Assembly (NCBI GenBank): GCA_947683425.1
Contig: CANTUQ010000008.1
Location: forward strand, 124,001 to 188,000
DNA length: 64,000 bases
Direction: 5' to 3'
Source: Excoecaria cochinchinensis
Lineage: Eukaryota > Streptophyta > Magnoliopsida > Malpighiales > Euphorbiaceae
The translations under genes and the position numbers were made by a program. Positions within the stretch are counted from its first letter, which is position 1. The number at the start of each line of letters is the position of its first letter. The notes beneath the pieces were generated by a model. That model was not told the DNA's origin and did no database searches. It saw only the letters and a list, made by a program, of their open reading frames with translations. Below are positions 1 to 11,452 of the stretch, piece by piece.

Positions 1-277
1 TTATGTTGTCAGGTTAAAATTGGATTAACGATATTTATATTATTTAGGTAGTCATAATGTCTTGCTAGAGACCAATTATGACTTGTGAGCCTATTATGGT
101 TATTGGGCCCACTATCAACTTAATATAAACCTATTGGGTCACACACCAAGACCATAATAAACAGACTGAATTTCATTAGGGTATTTCGGAATAATCTAAA
201 TATAGGTATTTATATTTAATTTCGAAATTATATATATATATATATATGATTTATTAATTTGAATAAGAAATAAATAA

Positions 278-346
<69 letters not shown>

Positions 347-836
347 ATATATATATATATATATTATTTTGAATAAGAGATAATATCCTAATTTTTCTAT
401 TGGATTTAATAGATACACACACATATATATATATATAGATATATATGTTTAATTTAAAAAAAACCCTAATCACGTTTTATGAGTGGTTGTTGTTTTAACA
501 AAAAACTTGAGAGAAACTCTAGCCGCACCTTTTCTTTATGAAAGAAAAGAAATAAAAATGTAGAGAAAAATTTCATAATATTCAGTCATAGGAGAGGGAG
601 CTAGCACCCCTGCGATCGTCAGTTTCGGTTTGTGCGTGTGGATACCGATAGAGAGCGTTCGTGGTTGAAGCAGCATCTATAATCCGATCAAACAAAAGGT
701 ATTAGTTCATTTTTCAAGCGCACCAAAAGGTTGGTATTCTAATCTCTCCTTTTGGATCAATTGGATCGCATGGATCCTATTTTGGGTTTTGTTTTCTGTT
801 GCGTTAATGTGATTTAATTTCGATCAAAACCCAATA
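1..836 (+). repeat. 5' LTR of copia A (partial)
   Basis: Bases 1-836 align with 6604-7391 of the 3' LTR. The end corresponds to the 3' LTR's CCCAACA, here CCCAATA, and the primer binding site follows one base later. The copies differ mainly in TA-repeat length and scattered substitutions. About 700 bp of this LTR lies upstream of the window. Confidence 0.93.
231..441. repeat. (TA)n microsatellites in copia A 5' LTR
   Basis: Runs of TA at about 231-247, 285-342 and 344-362, then a CA/TA mixture to about 441, interspersed with AT-rich sequence. The same place in the 3' LTR (6833-7020) also has TA runs, but of different lengths and with an added TG run. Confidence 0.9.
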
Positions 837-837
837 G

Positions 838-850
838 TGGTATCAGAGCC
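838..850 (+). other. Primer binding site (tRNA-iMet) of copia A
   Basis: TGGTATCAGAGCC, complementary to the 3' end of plant initiator methionine tRNA, lies one base after the 5' LTR. This is the usual primer for copia and many gypsy elements and fixes the + orientation. Confidence 0.93.
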
Positions 851-2277
851 ACTTGCGGATTCAATTGATTCAAATATTTTATGTATGTATGTGATATATA
901 TATGATTCTATTGGCATGTATGTTGATAGTTTGTATGTTGATACATGGAAATTAATTTCTGTTTTAATTGTTAAAAATGAATAGATTGTATGTGATATAA
1001 ACAAAATCAATTTTGTAATGTTTATTCTGGTATATTAAAGGGCTATGAAATTAATTAATGTTAATATGATTAACGAACTCAATTAAGTGTTAATATGATT
1101 GACAAGTTTTGAGATTAACGATATTAATTTAATTGATACAATTCTTTTAATATGATTAACTAATAGTATTAATATGTTTAATACGAAATTAATTATGATG
1201 GGGCAACCGTGCTACCTCTTCGTAGCGCCTTTATGTCGTTCAAATTATTATTCGATAATTTTAATATATCAATTCTATAAAATAAGGTATATTATGCATG
1301 ATATGAAATAACATGATTCATTTTATGTATGTATGATGTCTTTGCATGGTACATAGCATGGCCAATCGAAACCTCATGTGGATGAGATTTATTCTATCTA
1401 TTTTAAGGGTTTGTAATTTTTAAATACGACCTGCTTGTCATTAATTTTTATTGTAATCTTTATTTTATTCAATTGTTGTAGTAGAATATCTTTGTATTAT
1501 TAGTGTAATGAAGATGGAGAGCAATAATAGAGATCAATCCAAGTCCATAGTGATGGAGGTGCAAGATGGAACCTATTGATCAAGTCCATGTAAAAACACC
1601 TAGGATTCACCTTTGATCTTCATATTGGGTTATGAGGATCGAAATAGATTTTGGCTATGCTATGACACGGTTTTATATATATTATGCATATTTTCTTAGT
1701 ATATGATGCGATGAATGATTATATATGTGTATGAGATGCCGTGTATGATATGATGCATGATTTATATAACTAATTAGACATTATAAGTTAAAATTAAAAT
1801 CCCTCACCATAATTTTAAGTCATATGCCACCCAATATTAAAAACACTTGTCAAGACTAAGATCACCAAAATGTGGGTTCTGCTAAAGCGTAGTACATTAG
1901 GTTATCCTAGTAAGGCAGGATGGGTAATGGTGCTACTCATATGTTTAAAATGGTTAGGCTTAATTAGGCTATCAAAACGGTTTTGGGCCTAAGGGCATAA
2001 GATGTGATTATAACATGCCGGGACATATGATGTCAAAATCCCATAAATGATCTAAGAGTTATATATATAATTGGTAAATGAGCTACCTACCTAAATAACT
2101 TAATTTTAAGCATCATGCCAAAGCTAACTTAGAATTAGGTGAAATATGGATATTAGCCTTCTAAATCATTATAATTGTTGTAATTTTATTGAGGGTTATT
2201 ATTTTAGTGGGAGTTAATGAGAAAACCTAAAAATGAAATTGGTACTAATATAATTTATCTTGCATGTTTATAGATTA
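851..2277 (+). other. Long untranslated leader of copia A
   Basis: About 1.4 kb between the PBS and the gag start with no open frame worth calling. The DNA is AT-rich with many short TTAATATGATTAA-like stretches (1060-1180). Long leaders occur in some plant copia families. I see no captured gene in it. Confidence 0.7.
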
Positions 2278-3120
2278 ATGGCATCAAATAACACTTCTAC
2301 TATGCCACTGCGATCTGTTCTTGAGAAGGACAAACTTAAGGAAACTGGCACAAACTTCCTTGACTAGTTTAGGAACTTAAGAATTGTTCTCAAGTAAGAA
2401 ATGAAGCTATATATGCTGGATGAGCCTATTCCCAATGACCCACCTGTTGATGCTACAAGGGCTGTCAAAGAGAAACACAAGAAATATATTGATGATTCTA
2501 TGAATGTTGGCTGTCGTATGTTAGCTACCATGGCTCCAGAGCTTCAGAAGCATCTGGAAAATATGGAGGCTTATGAGTTGAGTACTCATCTCAAGCAGAC
2601 ATTTCAACAGTAGGCTAGGCAAGAAAGGTATGAGACTACCAAAGCTTTGCATTCCTGCAAGATGGCTGAAGGTTCTTCAGTTGGCTCTCATGTTCTGAAA
2701 ATGAAGGGCTATATTGACCACCTTGAGAGGCTTGGATTTCCCCTAAGTTTAGAACTGGCAACAGATTTGATCCTTAATTCATTGTCTGATAGTTATGACC
2801 ATTTTGTCATGAACTACAATATGAATAATATGGAGAAATCTATAGCTGAGTTGCATGCCATGCTCAAAACAGCTGAGCAAAGCATCAATAAGAAGCCTGG
2901 CCATGTTCTGATGGTTAAAAAAGGGAATGGCATGAAAGTTAAGGGTAAGGGCAAGGCTAAGGTAAAAGTTGGTGGTAAGCCTAAGCCCAAACCCAAGTAC
3001 AAGGCTACAGCTCCAAAGGAGGGAGCTTGTTTCCACTGCAATGAACTTGGTCATTAGAAGAGGAATTGCAAGCTCTACTTGGAAGAATTAAAGAAGAAAA
3101 AGAGTGGTGAGACTACTTCT
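2278..3120 (+). pseudogene. gag: copia A gag (nucleocapsid) pseudogene
   Basis: Encodes the capsid-like polyprotein part that packages element RNA. I place the start at ATG 2278, giving MASNNTSTMPLRSVLEKDKL. The frame then runs to the protease with three stops, at about 2365, 2611 and 3055. All three look like single-base changes (TGG to TAG twice, CAG to TAG once). The conserved gag core (KHLENMEAYEL; DLILNSLSDSYDHFVMNYN) is clear at about residues 95-190. A basic Lys/Gly/Pro stretch precedes a CCHC zinc knuckle that begins CFHCNELGH, with the middle stop right after the His. Frame 1 is kept throughout. Not translatable as a whole. Confidence 0.92.
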
Positions 3121-3462
3121 TTAGGTATTTATGCTATAAAAATTAATTTATCTACTTCTACTTCCTGGGTATTAGATACTGGATGTGGATCTCACATTTG
3201 TACAAATGTGCAGGGACTTAAAAGGAGTAGGCAACTGAAAAAGGGCGAAGTGGACCTACGAGTGGGAAATGGAGCAAAAGTTATTGCTCTAGCCATAGGC
3301 ACTTATGAATTGATTTTGCCCAATGGTATTTTGTTAATTTTGAATAATTGCTATTATATTCATAGTTTGAGTAGGAATATTATTTCAGTTTTAAGTTTGG
3401 ATGATGAAGGTTTCTCTTTTCTTATTAAGAATAAGAAATGTGAAATGTTTTATTTATTATAA
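3121..3462 (+). pseudogene. pol: copia A aspartic protease region
   Basis: Still in the gag frame. The retropepsin active site reads WVLDTGCGSHIC (the DTG/DSG catalytic triad type) with the flap and second half after it (LRVGNGAKVIALAIGTYEL; LNNCYYIHSLSRNIISVLSL), typical of copia proteases that cleave Gag-Pol. The frame ends at 3462, and the next coding block is in another frame, so a one-base frameshift lies at about 3450-3460. The catalytic residues look intact; the reading frame does not. Confidence 0.9.
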
Positions 3463-4440
3463 TGACATGCTTTATGGTATTGCCGATTTATATTGTGGGC
3501 TTTATGTCCTAAATCTAAAAACATCCAAAAATCATGATATATATAACATAAATACAAAGAAATCCAAACCAAATGATTTAAATACAACATATTTATGGCA
3601 TTGTCGCCTTGGTCATATAAATGAGAAATGCATATCTAAACTCCATAAAGATGGACTTTTGCAATCATTTGATTTTGAATCATTTTATAATTGCAAATAT
3701 TGTTTATTAGGCAAGATGATAAAGGATCCTTTCACTGGACATAGTGAAAGGGCCACTGACTTATTAGGCCTTGTACATTCTGATGTATGTGTCGCATTAA
3801 GCATAAATGCCATGAGAGGATTTCAGTACTTCATTACATTCACTGATGATTTCAGAAGATATGGTTATGTCTATCTAATGAAACATAAACATGAATCATT
3901 TGAAATGTTAAGAACCTTTCAAAATGAAGTACAAAATCAGCTTGGTAAAACTATTAAGGCACTTCGATCTGATCGAGGTGGTGAATATTTGAGCCAAGAG
4001 TTTGACAATCATCTAAGAAATTATGGAATTGTTTCACAATTGACTCTACCAGGAACACCACAATGGAATGGTGTATCTGAAAGGAGGAATCGAATTTTAT
4101 TAGATATGGTTCGATCTATGATGAGTCAAACAGATCTTCCTTTATCCTTTTGGGGTTATGCATTAGAAACAGTCGCATTCACTTTGAACCGAGTTCCACT
4201 TAAACCAATTGAAAAGACACCATATGAGATATGGACTGGGAGAACTCCTAGTTTATCTTTTCTAAAGATTTGGGGTTGAGACTTATGTCAAATGACAGGT
4301 CTCAGATAAATTAGCACCAAAATATGATAAATGTCTTTTTGTGGGATATCCTAAGAAAACTAAAGGATATTACTTTTATAACCCTTCTGAGAACAAACTG
4401 TTTGTTGCTCGAAATGGTGTCTTTCTAAAAAAGGAATTTA
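3455..4440 (+). pseudogene. pol: copia A integrase region
   Basis: Frame 2 encodes the integrase that inserts element cDNA. The zinc-binding HHCC domain is seen as LWHCRLGHINEK ... NCKYCLLGK. The DDE core follows: HSDVC for the first Asp, SDRGGEY for the second, and SERRNR with the Glu after PQWNGV. The C-terminal GKTPYEIW-type block is present as KTPYEIWTGR. At about 4276 a base is missing (WG then VETYVK), and a TGG to TGA stop follows at 4296; the rest (CLFVGYPKKTKGYYFYNP) continues in frame 3. Two lesions make it non-functional. Confidence 0.92.
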
Positions 4441-5155
4441 TTTCTAAAAGAACCAATTGGAGTAAAGTACAACTTGAAGAAATTCGAGAACCACAAGAAA
4501 ACATAGAACCATCGATGGAAACTCAACAAGTTTCACAAACTGTTGTGGAACCTATACCTATTACGCAAGTACCAAGTAGATCTGATAAGATACAACACGA
4601 GCCCGAGAGATATGGATTTCTCATGATAGATAGTCGTGAAGTAATGCTCATGGATCAAGATGAGCCTACTACCTATCAAGATGCCGTGTCAGGTCCAAAA
4701 TCTGAGAAATGGCTAGAAGCCATGAAATCTAAGATGCAATCTATGTATGATAATCAAGTTTGGAACTTGATTGATCCACCTGAAGGAATTAAAACCATTG
4801 GGTGCAAATGGGTTTTCAAAAAGAGGATGAACCTTGTGTATACAAGAAGATTAGTGGAAGCGTTGTGATATTTCTTATATTATATGTCGATGACATATTA
4901 CTCATTGGAAATTACATCCCTATCATGCAAAAGATAAAAGAATGGTTAGGAAAATATTTTTCAATGAAAGATTTGGGTGAAGCTGCTTATATCCTTGGGA
5001 TTAAGATCTATAGGGATAGATCTAAAAGGATAATTGGTCTGAGTCAAAACACTTATATAGATAAGGTGTTAAATAGATTCAGTATGCAAAATTCCAAAAG
5101 AGGATTTTTGCCAATGTCTCATGGCATTACTCTTAGCAAGACTTAATATCCATGA
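4441..5155 (+). pseudogene. pol: copia A reverse transcriptase, core deleted
   Basis: The N-terminal RVT_2 block is present (YQDAVSGPKSEKWLEAMKS; GCKWVFKK at about 4800-4825). The sequence then jumps directly to EDEPCVYKKISGS and the palm motif LYVDDILLIGN (about 4885-4915). In copia RTs these blocks are normally separated by roughly 110 residues, including the KARLVAKG, QMDVKTAFL and SLYGLKQ motifs. All of that is missing, so one catalytic Asp is gone. The junction also changes frame (3 to 2). Downstream the thumb region (FSMKDLGEAAYILGIKIYRD) is good, and a further stop is at 5144. Confidence 0.93.
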
Positions 5156-5868
5156 CATCTGATGAGTGAGATTGCATGAGTATGATTCCTTATGCTTCGG
5201 CTATAGGATCAATCATGTATGCCATGTTATGCACTCGATTAGACATTTTGTATGCTTTGAGCATGATGAGAAGATACCAGTCAGATCCCAGTGAAAATCA
5301 TTGGACAGCTGTTAAGAATATCCTTAAGTACTTGAGAAGAACTAAGGATGCATTCCTGATATATGGAGGATTAAAAGATGAGCTAGTAGTAAATGGTTAT
5401 ACAGATGCAAGCTTTCAATCTGACAAAGATGACTATAGATCGCAGTCAGGATATGTGTTTGTGTTAAATGGAGGTGCTGTAAGTAGGAAAAGTTCTAACC
5501 AAAACACTATCGCTGATTCTACAACAGAAGTTGAGTATATAGCAGAATCAGATGCAACTAAAGAAGAAGAATGGATCAAGAAATTCATTGCTGAGTTGGG
5601 AGTAGTACCTAGTATCAACAACCCTGTGGATCTTTACTGTGACAATAATGGTGCTATCGCATAGGCTAAAGAACCCGGACCTCATCAGAGATCAAAACAT
5701 ATACTCAGGCATTTGCATCACAATCGAGAAATAATTGAGAGGGGAGACGTCAAAATATGCAGAGTACCTACCGATGATAACATTACTGATACACTTACCA
5801 AGGCCCTCCCACAAGCTAAACATGATGGACATACTAGGTCAATGGGTATTAGATATATGTATAGTTAG
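5156..5868 (+). pseudogene. pol: copia A RNase H region
   Basis: Frame 1 encodes the connection and RNase H domain that removes the RNA template. Recognisable blocks are PYASAIGSIMYAMLCTR, GYTDASFQSDKDDYRSQSGY (first catalytic Asp), DSTTEVEYIAESDA (Glu) and DLYCDNNGAI (Asp). A stop at 5662 precedes AKEPGPHQRSKHI and the C-terminal RVPTDDNITDTLTKALPQ. The natural stop is TAG at 5866-5868. A frame change lies between RT and this block at about 5145-5175. The PPT follows 9 bp after the stop. Confidence 0.92.
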
Positions 5869-5877
5869 GCCTAGTGC

Positions 5878-5888
5878 AAGTGGGAGAT
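5878..5888 (+). other. Polypurine tract of copia A
   Basis: AAGTGGGAGAT directly before the 3' LTR start TGTTAG. It primes plus-strand DNA synthesis. Its position fixes the LTR start at 5889. Confidence 0.92.
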
Positions 5889-6827
5889 TGTTAGTGGCTA
5901 TGCCCTAGGCCAAATATTTGGACCTTTATGTAATCATTACATTTTCATTTATATATAATGGTTTTCTTCACATTAATATTATTGGCATGTTACATTATTG
6001 TATTATTTATGAATAACCATGCTATTCATGTCGTCCCTAGTCATTTATCACTAAAGGGCATAAAGATAAATTAAGACTAGTATAGATTTGCATTGATAAT
6101 CATGTGATGATTATATATGATGATATAAATCAAATCTATAAATACTTGCTAGAGAACAAGGTACTGGATAGACCCACTATGAGATCACTACATAGGATAG
6201 TGTCATAAGTGATCTTATAATAGATGTGTTATTGAATCCTTTGACCTGAGGTTATCACGGTTTCCTACATAAGGAACATTATGTTTTGACATAATCAAAT
6301 ATTATCTTTAATCAAATAATTATAAAATTTATGATCGGACATAATGAGAATTATGCAGAGGAAAGTGAATAATCAAGATAGAATTTATCACTCTCTTATG
6401 AGAGAGATACCTATTGGGCCCCTCGATAAGTAGTACTATGAAATGCATGGCCATGCTCGAATGAATTGATAGTGTGATTAATGTCATTTGAATTTATCAA
6501 TCTACTTAGTGATCAGAAAATTATATGTTTGAACAATATAAGTTTTACATGGACCATGACTTATGTTCAAACAAGATATCGTGTGACAAAAGGATAATAA
6601 CATGTTATGTTGTAAGGTTAAAATCGGATTAACGATATTTATATTATTTGGGTAGTTATAATGTCTTGCTAGAAACCAATTATGACTTGTGAGCCTATTA
6701 TGGTTATTAGGCCCATTGCTAACTTAATATAAACCTATTGGGTCACACACCAAGACCATAATAAACAAACTGGATTTCATTAGGGTATTTTGGAAAAATA
6801 TAAATATATGTATTTATATTTAATTTC

Positions 6828-6919
<92 letters not shown>

Positions 6920-6971
6920 ATATATATATATATGATTTATTAATTTGAATAAGAAATAAATAAATAAATAA

Positions 6972-7021
<50 letters not shown>

Positions 7022-7391
7022 TAATCACATTTTATGAGTGGTTGCTGTATTCACAAAAAACTTGAGAGAAACCCTAGCCGCACCTTTTCTTTGTGAAAGA
7101 AAAGAAATAAAAACGTAGAAAAAAATTTCATAATATTTAGTCGTAAGAGAGGGAGGTAGTACCCCTGCGATCGTTTGTTTTGGTTTGTGTGTGTGGATAC
7201 CGATAAAGGGCGTTCGTGGTTGGAGCAGCATCTATAATTCGATCAAACAAAAGGTATTAGTTCATTTTTTAAGCACACCGAAAGGTCAATATTCTAATAT
7301 CTCCTTTTGAATCAATTGGATCGCATGGATCCTATTTTGGGTTTTGTTTTTCGCTGCATTAATGTGATTTAATTTCGATCAAAACCCAACA
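5889..7391 (+). repeat. 3' LTR of copia A (complete, 1503 bp)
   Basis: Begins TGTTAGTGGC after the PPT and ends CCCAACA; 6604-7391 matches the partial 5' LTR at the window start. It contains TA/TG microsatellites. The CT/GA segment near 7080-7150 and the end GATTTAATTTCGATCAAAAC are shared by both copies. Confidence 0.93.
6833..7020. repeat. (TA)n/(TG)n microsatellites in copia A 3' LTR
   Basis: TA runs at about 6835-6870, 6885-6932 and 6976-7018, with a TG run at about 6871-6884 that the 5' LTR lacks, and an AAAT run at about 6953-6975. The open frames read from it (poly Ile/Tyr) are not genes. Confidence 0.93.
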
Positions 7392-7452
7392 GTTGGAACC
7401 TTCTTCCCAATGCTCTAGGATTATAACCGACAGCTTTCATCGACACAAATGG
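7392..7452 (+). pseudogene. CACTA accessory gene: exon piece left of gypsy insertion
   Basis: This 61-bp island between copia A and the gypsy element ends TTTCATCGACACAAATGG. When the gypsy element and one target copy (AATGG) are removed it joins 17727 onwards and reads FIDTNGVSWKEVSREIK, the start of the conserved Transposase_24-like region. The upstream part shows a frame change or stop at about 7433. See 17722-19326 for the rest. Confidence 0.7.
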
Positions 7453-10039
7453 TGTAATGCCCATTCTCGACCACAAGAATAGCTCAGCTAACGCAATCAA
7501 GAATGGCCGCTACACAACACACAAAAACACATAATGCTGTTACACACGCATGCCAAAACCTGTACAATTAAATTTCATTATCCATGCACTCACATGTAGC
7601 GGATTTCTCATGCTAGAACTCACACACATTCACATACATATATACATCATACACATATTGATACAATACTTAGTTATTACATTCATACATATTCCTTGGT
7701 TGAAAAAGGACTAAACATAACATATACAAAACACATTGCCTAAATCCCAAAAACTACACTATAAGTACTCCTAGTGTTGACCGTTGGCAATGCGGATCCG
7801 TCCTACACGATCACCTTGCATCCAAACCTACACGAATTAGAGAACCCGTGCTAAGCAATAACATTTAGTGGGGAAAACAACATATATATAACATACAATA
7901 CTTTGAATAATCATGTATAAGCTATATCATGTTATGAGCAAATATCGATGAGTTCAACTTAATAATTTTCACATATCAAGTATGTACATATATTGTATTC
8001 AAGTATTAAATAGTCATAACTCATCCACATTATTACATCATATTAATACATGCATTTCACATTAAATACCCAAATAGCTTATTCATACTTCACATAGCTC
8101 AAACAATTATCTTATTAATTTAGCCTTGCCTGCAACTCAAAGATGCGGATAACGAGTATCGCATTGGTACCTAAAAGGTACAATAGTCACATTAGTATCC
8201 GTGCATACCACACATTCGCATTGGTACCCTAAGGTACAGAAATATCAATATTATCAATAAATTTCCCATTGTAGAATCCAGTAAGGATTCAAATAGCATT
8301 TGATTCCAGAGGAATCGGATACATTGGGCTGCAGCACTTAGACCCTATAGGCATGCCTATCTATCCACTACTTGACTCATAGGCTAAATTATTACTCCGG
8401 TTATTTTCATTGTTTTAGTAAGTATAGCCTTATAGTATCTTTCAGTTATACCTCATCATATTGTTCATATGCATTGTAGTTCGTGTCACAATTCCTTCAT
8501 CATGGCATATGCATAAAATCATATATATATACATTTACACCAATATAAATCTCATGTATGTGCAATTATAATCACATGCCTATAATAAGATTGAAATCAT
8601 ATACATGCGTAATTATCATTTAAAAGCTAAGGTGCCACTAAATAAAGTTTTAAAACAAAAATAAGTTCAAACGGAATGAAAAAGAAGGAAATCGAAAACT
8701 TTCAAATTTTAGGATAGAGGGCATTTACACGGAGGTATAACAAGAGCTTACCACCCTGTAAGACATCCTACATGTTGGTAAAGAAAAACTATGCCGCCGT
8801 GTAGTATGCCGAACACAGATCCCTCAGAAAATAGTATGCATTTACACGGCAGTACGGCAAAGCCTTACCCAACACAGAAAATCAACAAGACAGAATAACT
8901 TTACACAGTGGTATGCAAAGTCCTTACTGCCGTGTAAAATCAGGGACATGCATTTTGAAGAACAGAATGTGATCACATGGTGGTATGCCCATGTCATACT
9001 GCCGTGTAGATCACCCCAAACCTAGAAATTTAGATAAAATTAAGCTAAATTCCAGTTTTACCATACTAGTTATCTAGTCAATCATTCCCTTAAAATCTTC
9101 TAAAGGTCAATTCTCAATTCAGTCATTTGTGTTTATATTAGCATGCTAATAATCTCAGTTTCCTTTCAATCAATTCTCACCCATTACCAATCATATAGTT
9201 TAGTCAAAACAGGGTACATGTCAAACCTGCTACAATTCTAAATTCACATCACTTATGATACCAGCCATTTACCTATTCCATACTCATCTCAAATACATAT
9301 CTCAACATTCAAATTAAACGCAAATCAAGTCATATACATACACACATAAAGATAATTTCCCAAACCTTATCGGCTAAGCTCCTAATACTTCTCTTGATCA
9401 CTTTGCACTTGTTTCTCCAATTTTAGTTTTCCCTTTATCCTTCTTTAGTTCTTCCTCTCCTACAGAGTCCAATTTCTAGAAATGAATCACAATATCAGTC
9501 CTCCATCCAACAAAATTATAGAACTAGGAAGAGTAGGAGAAGAAGAGCTAATCTACTCACTTACCTTGTCCAAATGATCACAATAACACAATCATTACTT
9601 CAATTCAAACTAACCCCAGCAGAATTCAACATAACATAACTAAAGAGAAAGAAGAAATGAATAAAGAGAGAAGAGAAGATGAAGAAGCTGGCCACATGCA
9701 ACAAGGTATGCATTTTCTCTCTCTTCCATAGGTTTATATTGCATGCAAACTCAAAGCTGGCTACACAAGGAGGACACACGTGGAATCCACTTCTCCTTCT
9801 TCAACTCTACTTTTCTTCCCTAAATCCTCATTAGCCTTAATTCACTTAGTTAATTACTTAATACCACTTAGTAATAAATCATGCACAAATGCCAATGAGC
9901 CACTTAACTTATTTCATTTGTTCAATTGAGTCCTCTATTAACTTACACTTAAGTCCTTAATTAACATACTTAATGCAATCTCATCCCAACTACCCCGATT
10001 AAACCAATTAGCTACTAGGGTATATTTTAGGCCATTATA
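7453..10039 (-). repeat. Gypsy LTR (3' LTR of the - element)
   Basis: In + reading it starts TGTAATGCC and ends CCATTATA; the paired LTR ends CCATTACA, so the CA terminus has mutated. It is 2587 bp, against 2586 bp for the partner. It contains a cluster of imperfect inverted repeats (8722-9016). It holds no coding potential. Confidence 0.93.
8722..9016. repeat. Cluster of ACACGGCGGTA hairpins in gypsy LTR (left copy)
   Basis: About five imperfect inverted repeats in tandem, each with arms like TTTACACGGCGGTA and TACCGCCGTGTAAA separated by ~10-20 bp. The last one runs GATCACATGGTGGTA to TACTGCCGTGTAGATC. Several arm mismatches occur here. The right LTR keeps the same arrangement (16386-16692). 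Confidence 0.8.
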
Positions 10040-11452
10040 ACTCTCCCCTCCTATAAAGAATTTTGTCTGCGAAATTCATACCTGAATCAAATAGATGGGG
10101 ATGTTGCTCTTGCATAGCAGCTTCTGGCTCCCAAGTCGCTTCTTTCACTCCATGATGTTGCCAAAGTACTTTTACCAATGGAAATTGCTTGCTACAAAGC
10201 TGCCTCACTTCCCTTGCCAAGATTGCTTGCGGCTTCTCATTGTAGGAAAAATCCAATTAAACCTCAACTTCTTACACAGGTATAATGTGAGACTCATCTG
10301 ATCGGTACTTCCTCAATATGGACACATAGAAGACATTGTGGAGTTTGGCTAAAGCCAGAGGCAAAGCTGACCGATAATCCATTGAACCCACTCTGTCTAA
10401 CACTTTATACAGTCCAATAAATCTCGAACTCAACTTTTCCTTTTTCCCAAATCTCAATACCTATCTCCAAGGGGACACTTTCAAGAATACGTTGTCGCCT
10501 ACAATATCCTTCCTCTTCAAATTAGCATACGACTTTTGTCTGTCACTAGCTGCTTTCAATCGTTATTGTATAATATTTGCCTTTTTCTCAGTATCCCTTA
10601 CCAAATTCGATCCAATCATCTTATGCTTTCCCAATTCTGTCCAACAAATCGATATTCGACACTTTCTACCATATAATACTTCATACGGCGCCATGCCAAT
10701 ACTCATTTGGTAACTATTATTGTAAGAAAATTCCATGAGTGAAATGTACTTATCCCAACTTTAGAAAAGTCCAAAACACATGCTCTCATCAACTCTTCCA
10801 ATACTTGGATAACCCTTTCTGACTGTTCATCAGTCTGCGGATGGAATGCTATACTGAAATTCAGCTTGGCACCCAATGCAACCTGTAGGCTCTTCCAGAA
10901 CTTAGAAGTGAACCTTGGATCTCTATCAGATACAAAAGATAAGGGCTCACCATGCAACCTGACAACCTCTTTCACATATAACTTAGCCAATCAGTCCTTG
11001 GAATAATCCATTTGCACTGGAATAAAATGAGCTAATTTTGAAAAACTATCCACAATTACCCATACTGCATCTTGTTGCTTCGAAGTCAAAAGCAATCCAG
11101 AAACAAAGTCCATAGTATTGTTGTCCCATTTCCATTGTGAAATGGAAAGAGGATTCAACAAACCATGTGGAACTTAATGTTTCGCTTTCACTTGTTGAGA
11201 GGTCAGACATTTGGACACATACTCTATTACATCCCTTTTCATACCAGGCCACCAATATAATTATTTTCAGTCCTGATACATCTTGTATCCACCTGGATGC
11301 ATAGTAAAGACAGTGTTATGCGCCTCATACATCAGCCTTTTCCTTAATTCGCTATCATTTGCAACACTTAATCAATTCTTGTAAAGTAGTACACCTTCCT
11401 CATCTTCTGAATTGTCAGTTTTGTCACCATTCCCAATCATCTGCAAAATCTG
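10035..11452 (-). pseudogene. pol: Gypsy integrase with C-terminal chromodomain
   Basis: On - from about 11450: the HHCC zinc finger region (EAHNTVFTMHPGGYKMY; CLTSQQVKAKH), with the second Cys-X2-Cys eroded. The DDE core follows (MDFVSGLL; VIVDSFSKLAHF; FVSDRDPRFTSKFW; AFHPQTDEQSERVIQVLEE). The GPY-like module reads RFIGLYKVLDRVGSMDYRSAL. A chromodomain-like tail reads PLVKVLWQHHGVKEATWEPE and ends at 10035, overlapping the LTR by 5 bp. Such tails in chromoviruses bind histone marks to direct insertion (family knowledge). Several stops and frame changes (for example at about 10990, 11260 and 10455) make it dead. Confidence 0.9.
10041..10051 (-). other. Polypurine tract of gypsy element
   Basis: On - it reads GGAGGGGAGAG, one base from the LTR boundary. 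It primes plus-strand synthesis and sets the - orientation. Confidence 0.88.

Larger units (their letters stand above)
1..7391 (+). mobile_element. Ty1/copia LTR retrotransposon A (left end outside window)
   Basis: Two LTR copies bracket a PBS, a long leader, gag-pol remnants in copia order (gag, protease, integrase, RT, RNase H) and a polypurine tract. The 5' LTR is cut by the window start; the 3' LTR is complete. Integrase preceding RT is the defining copia order. Coding parts are broken by stops, frameshifts and a deletion of the RT core, so the copy is dead. It sits in a CACTA accessory gene, 61 bp from a gypsy insertion. The 5-bp target copy after the 3' LTR would be GTTGG (7392-7396), but its partner lies outside the window. 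Confidence 0.95.
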
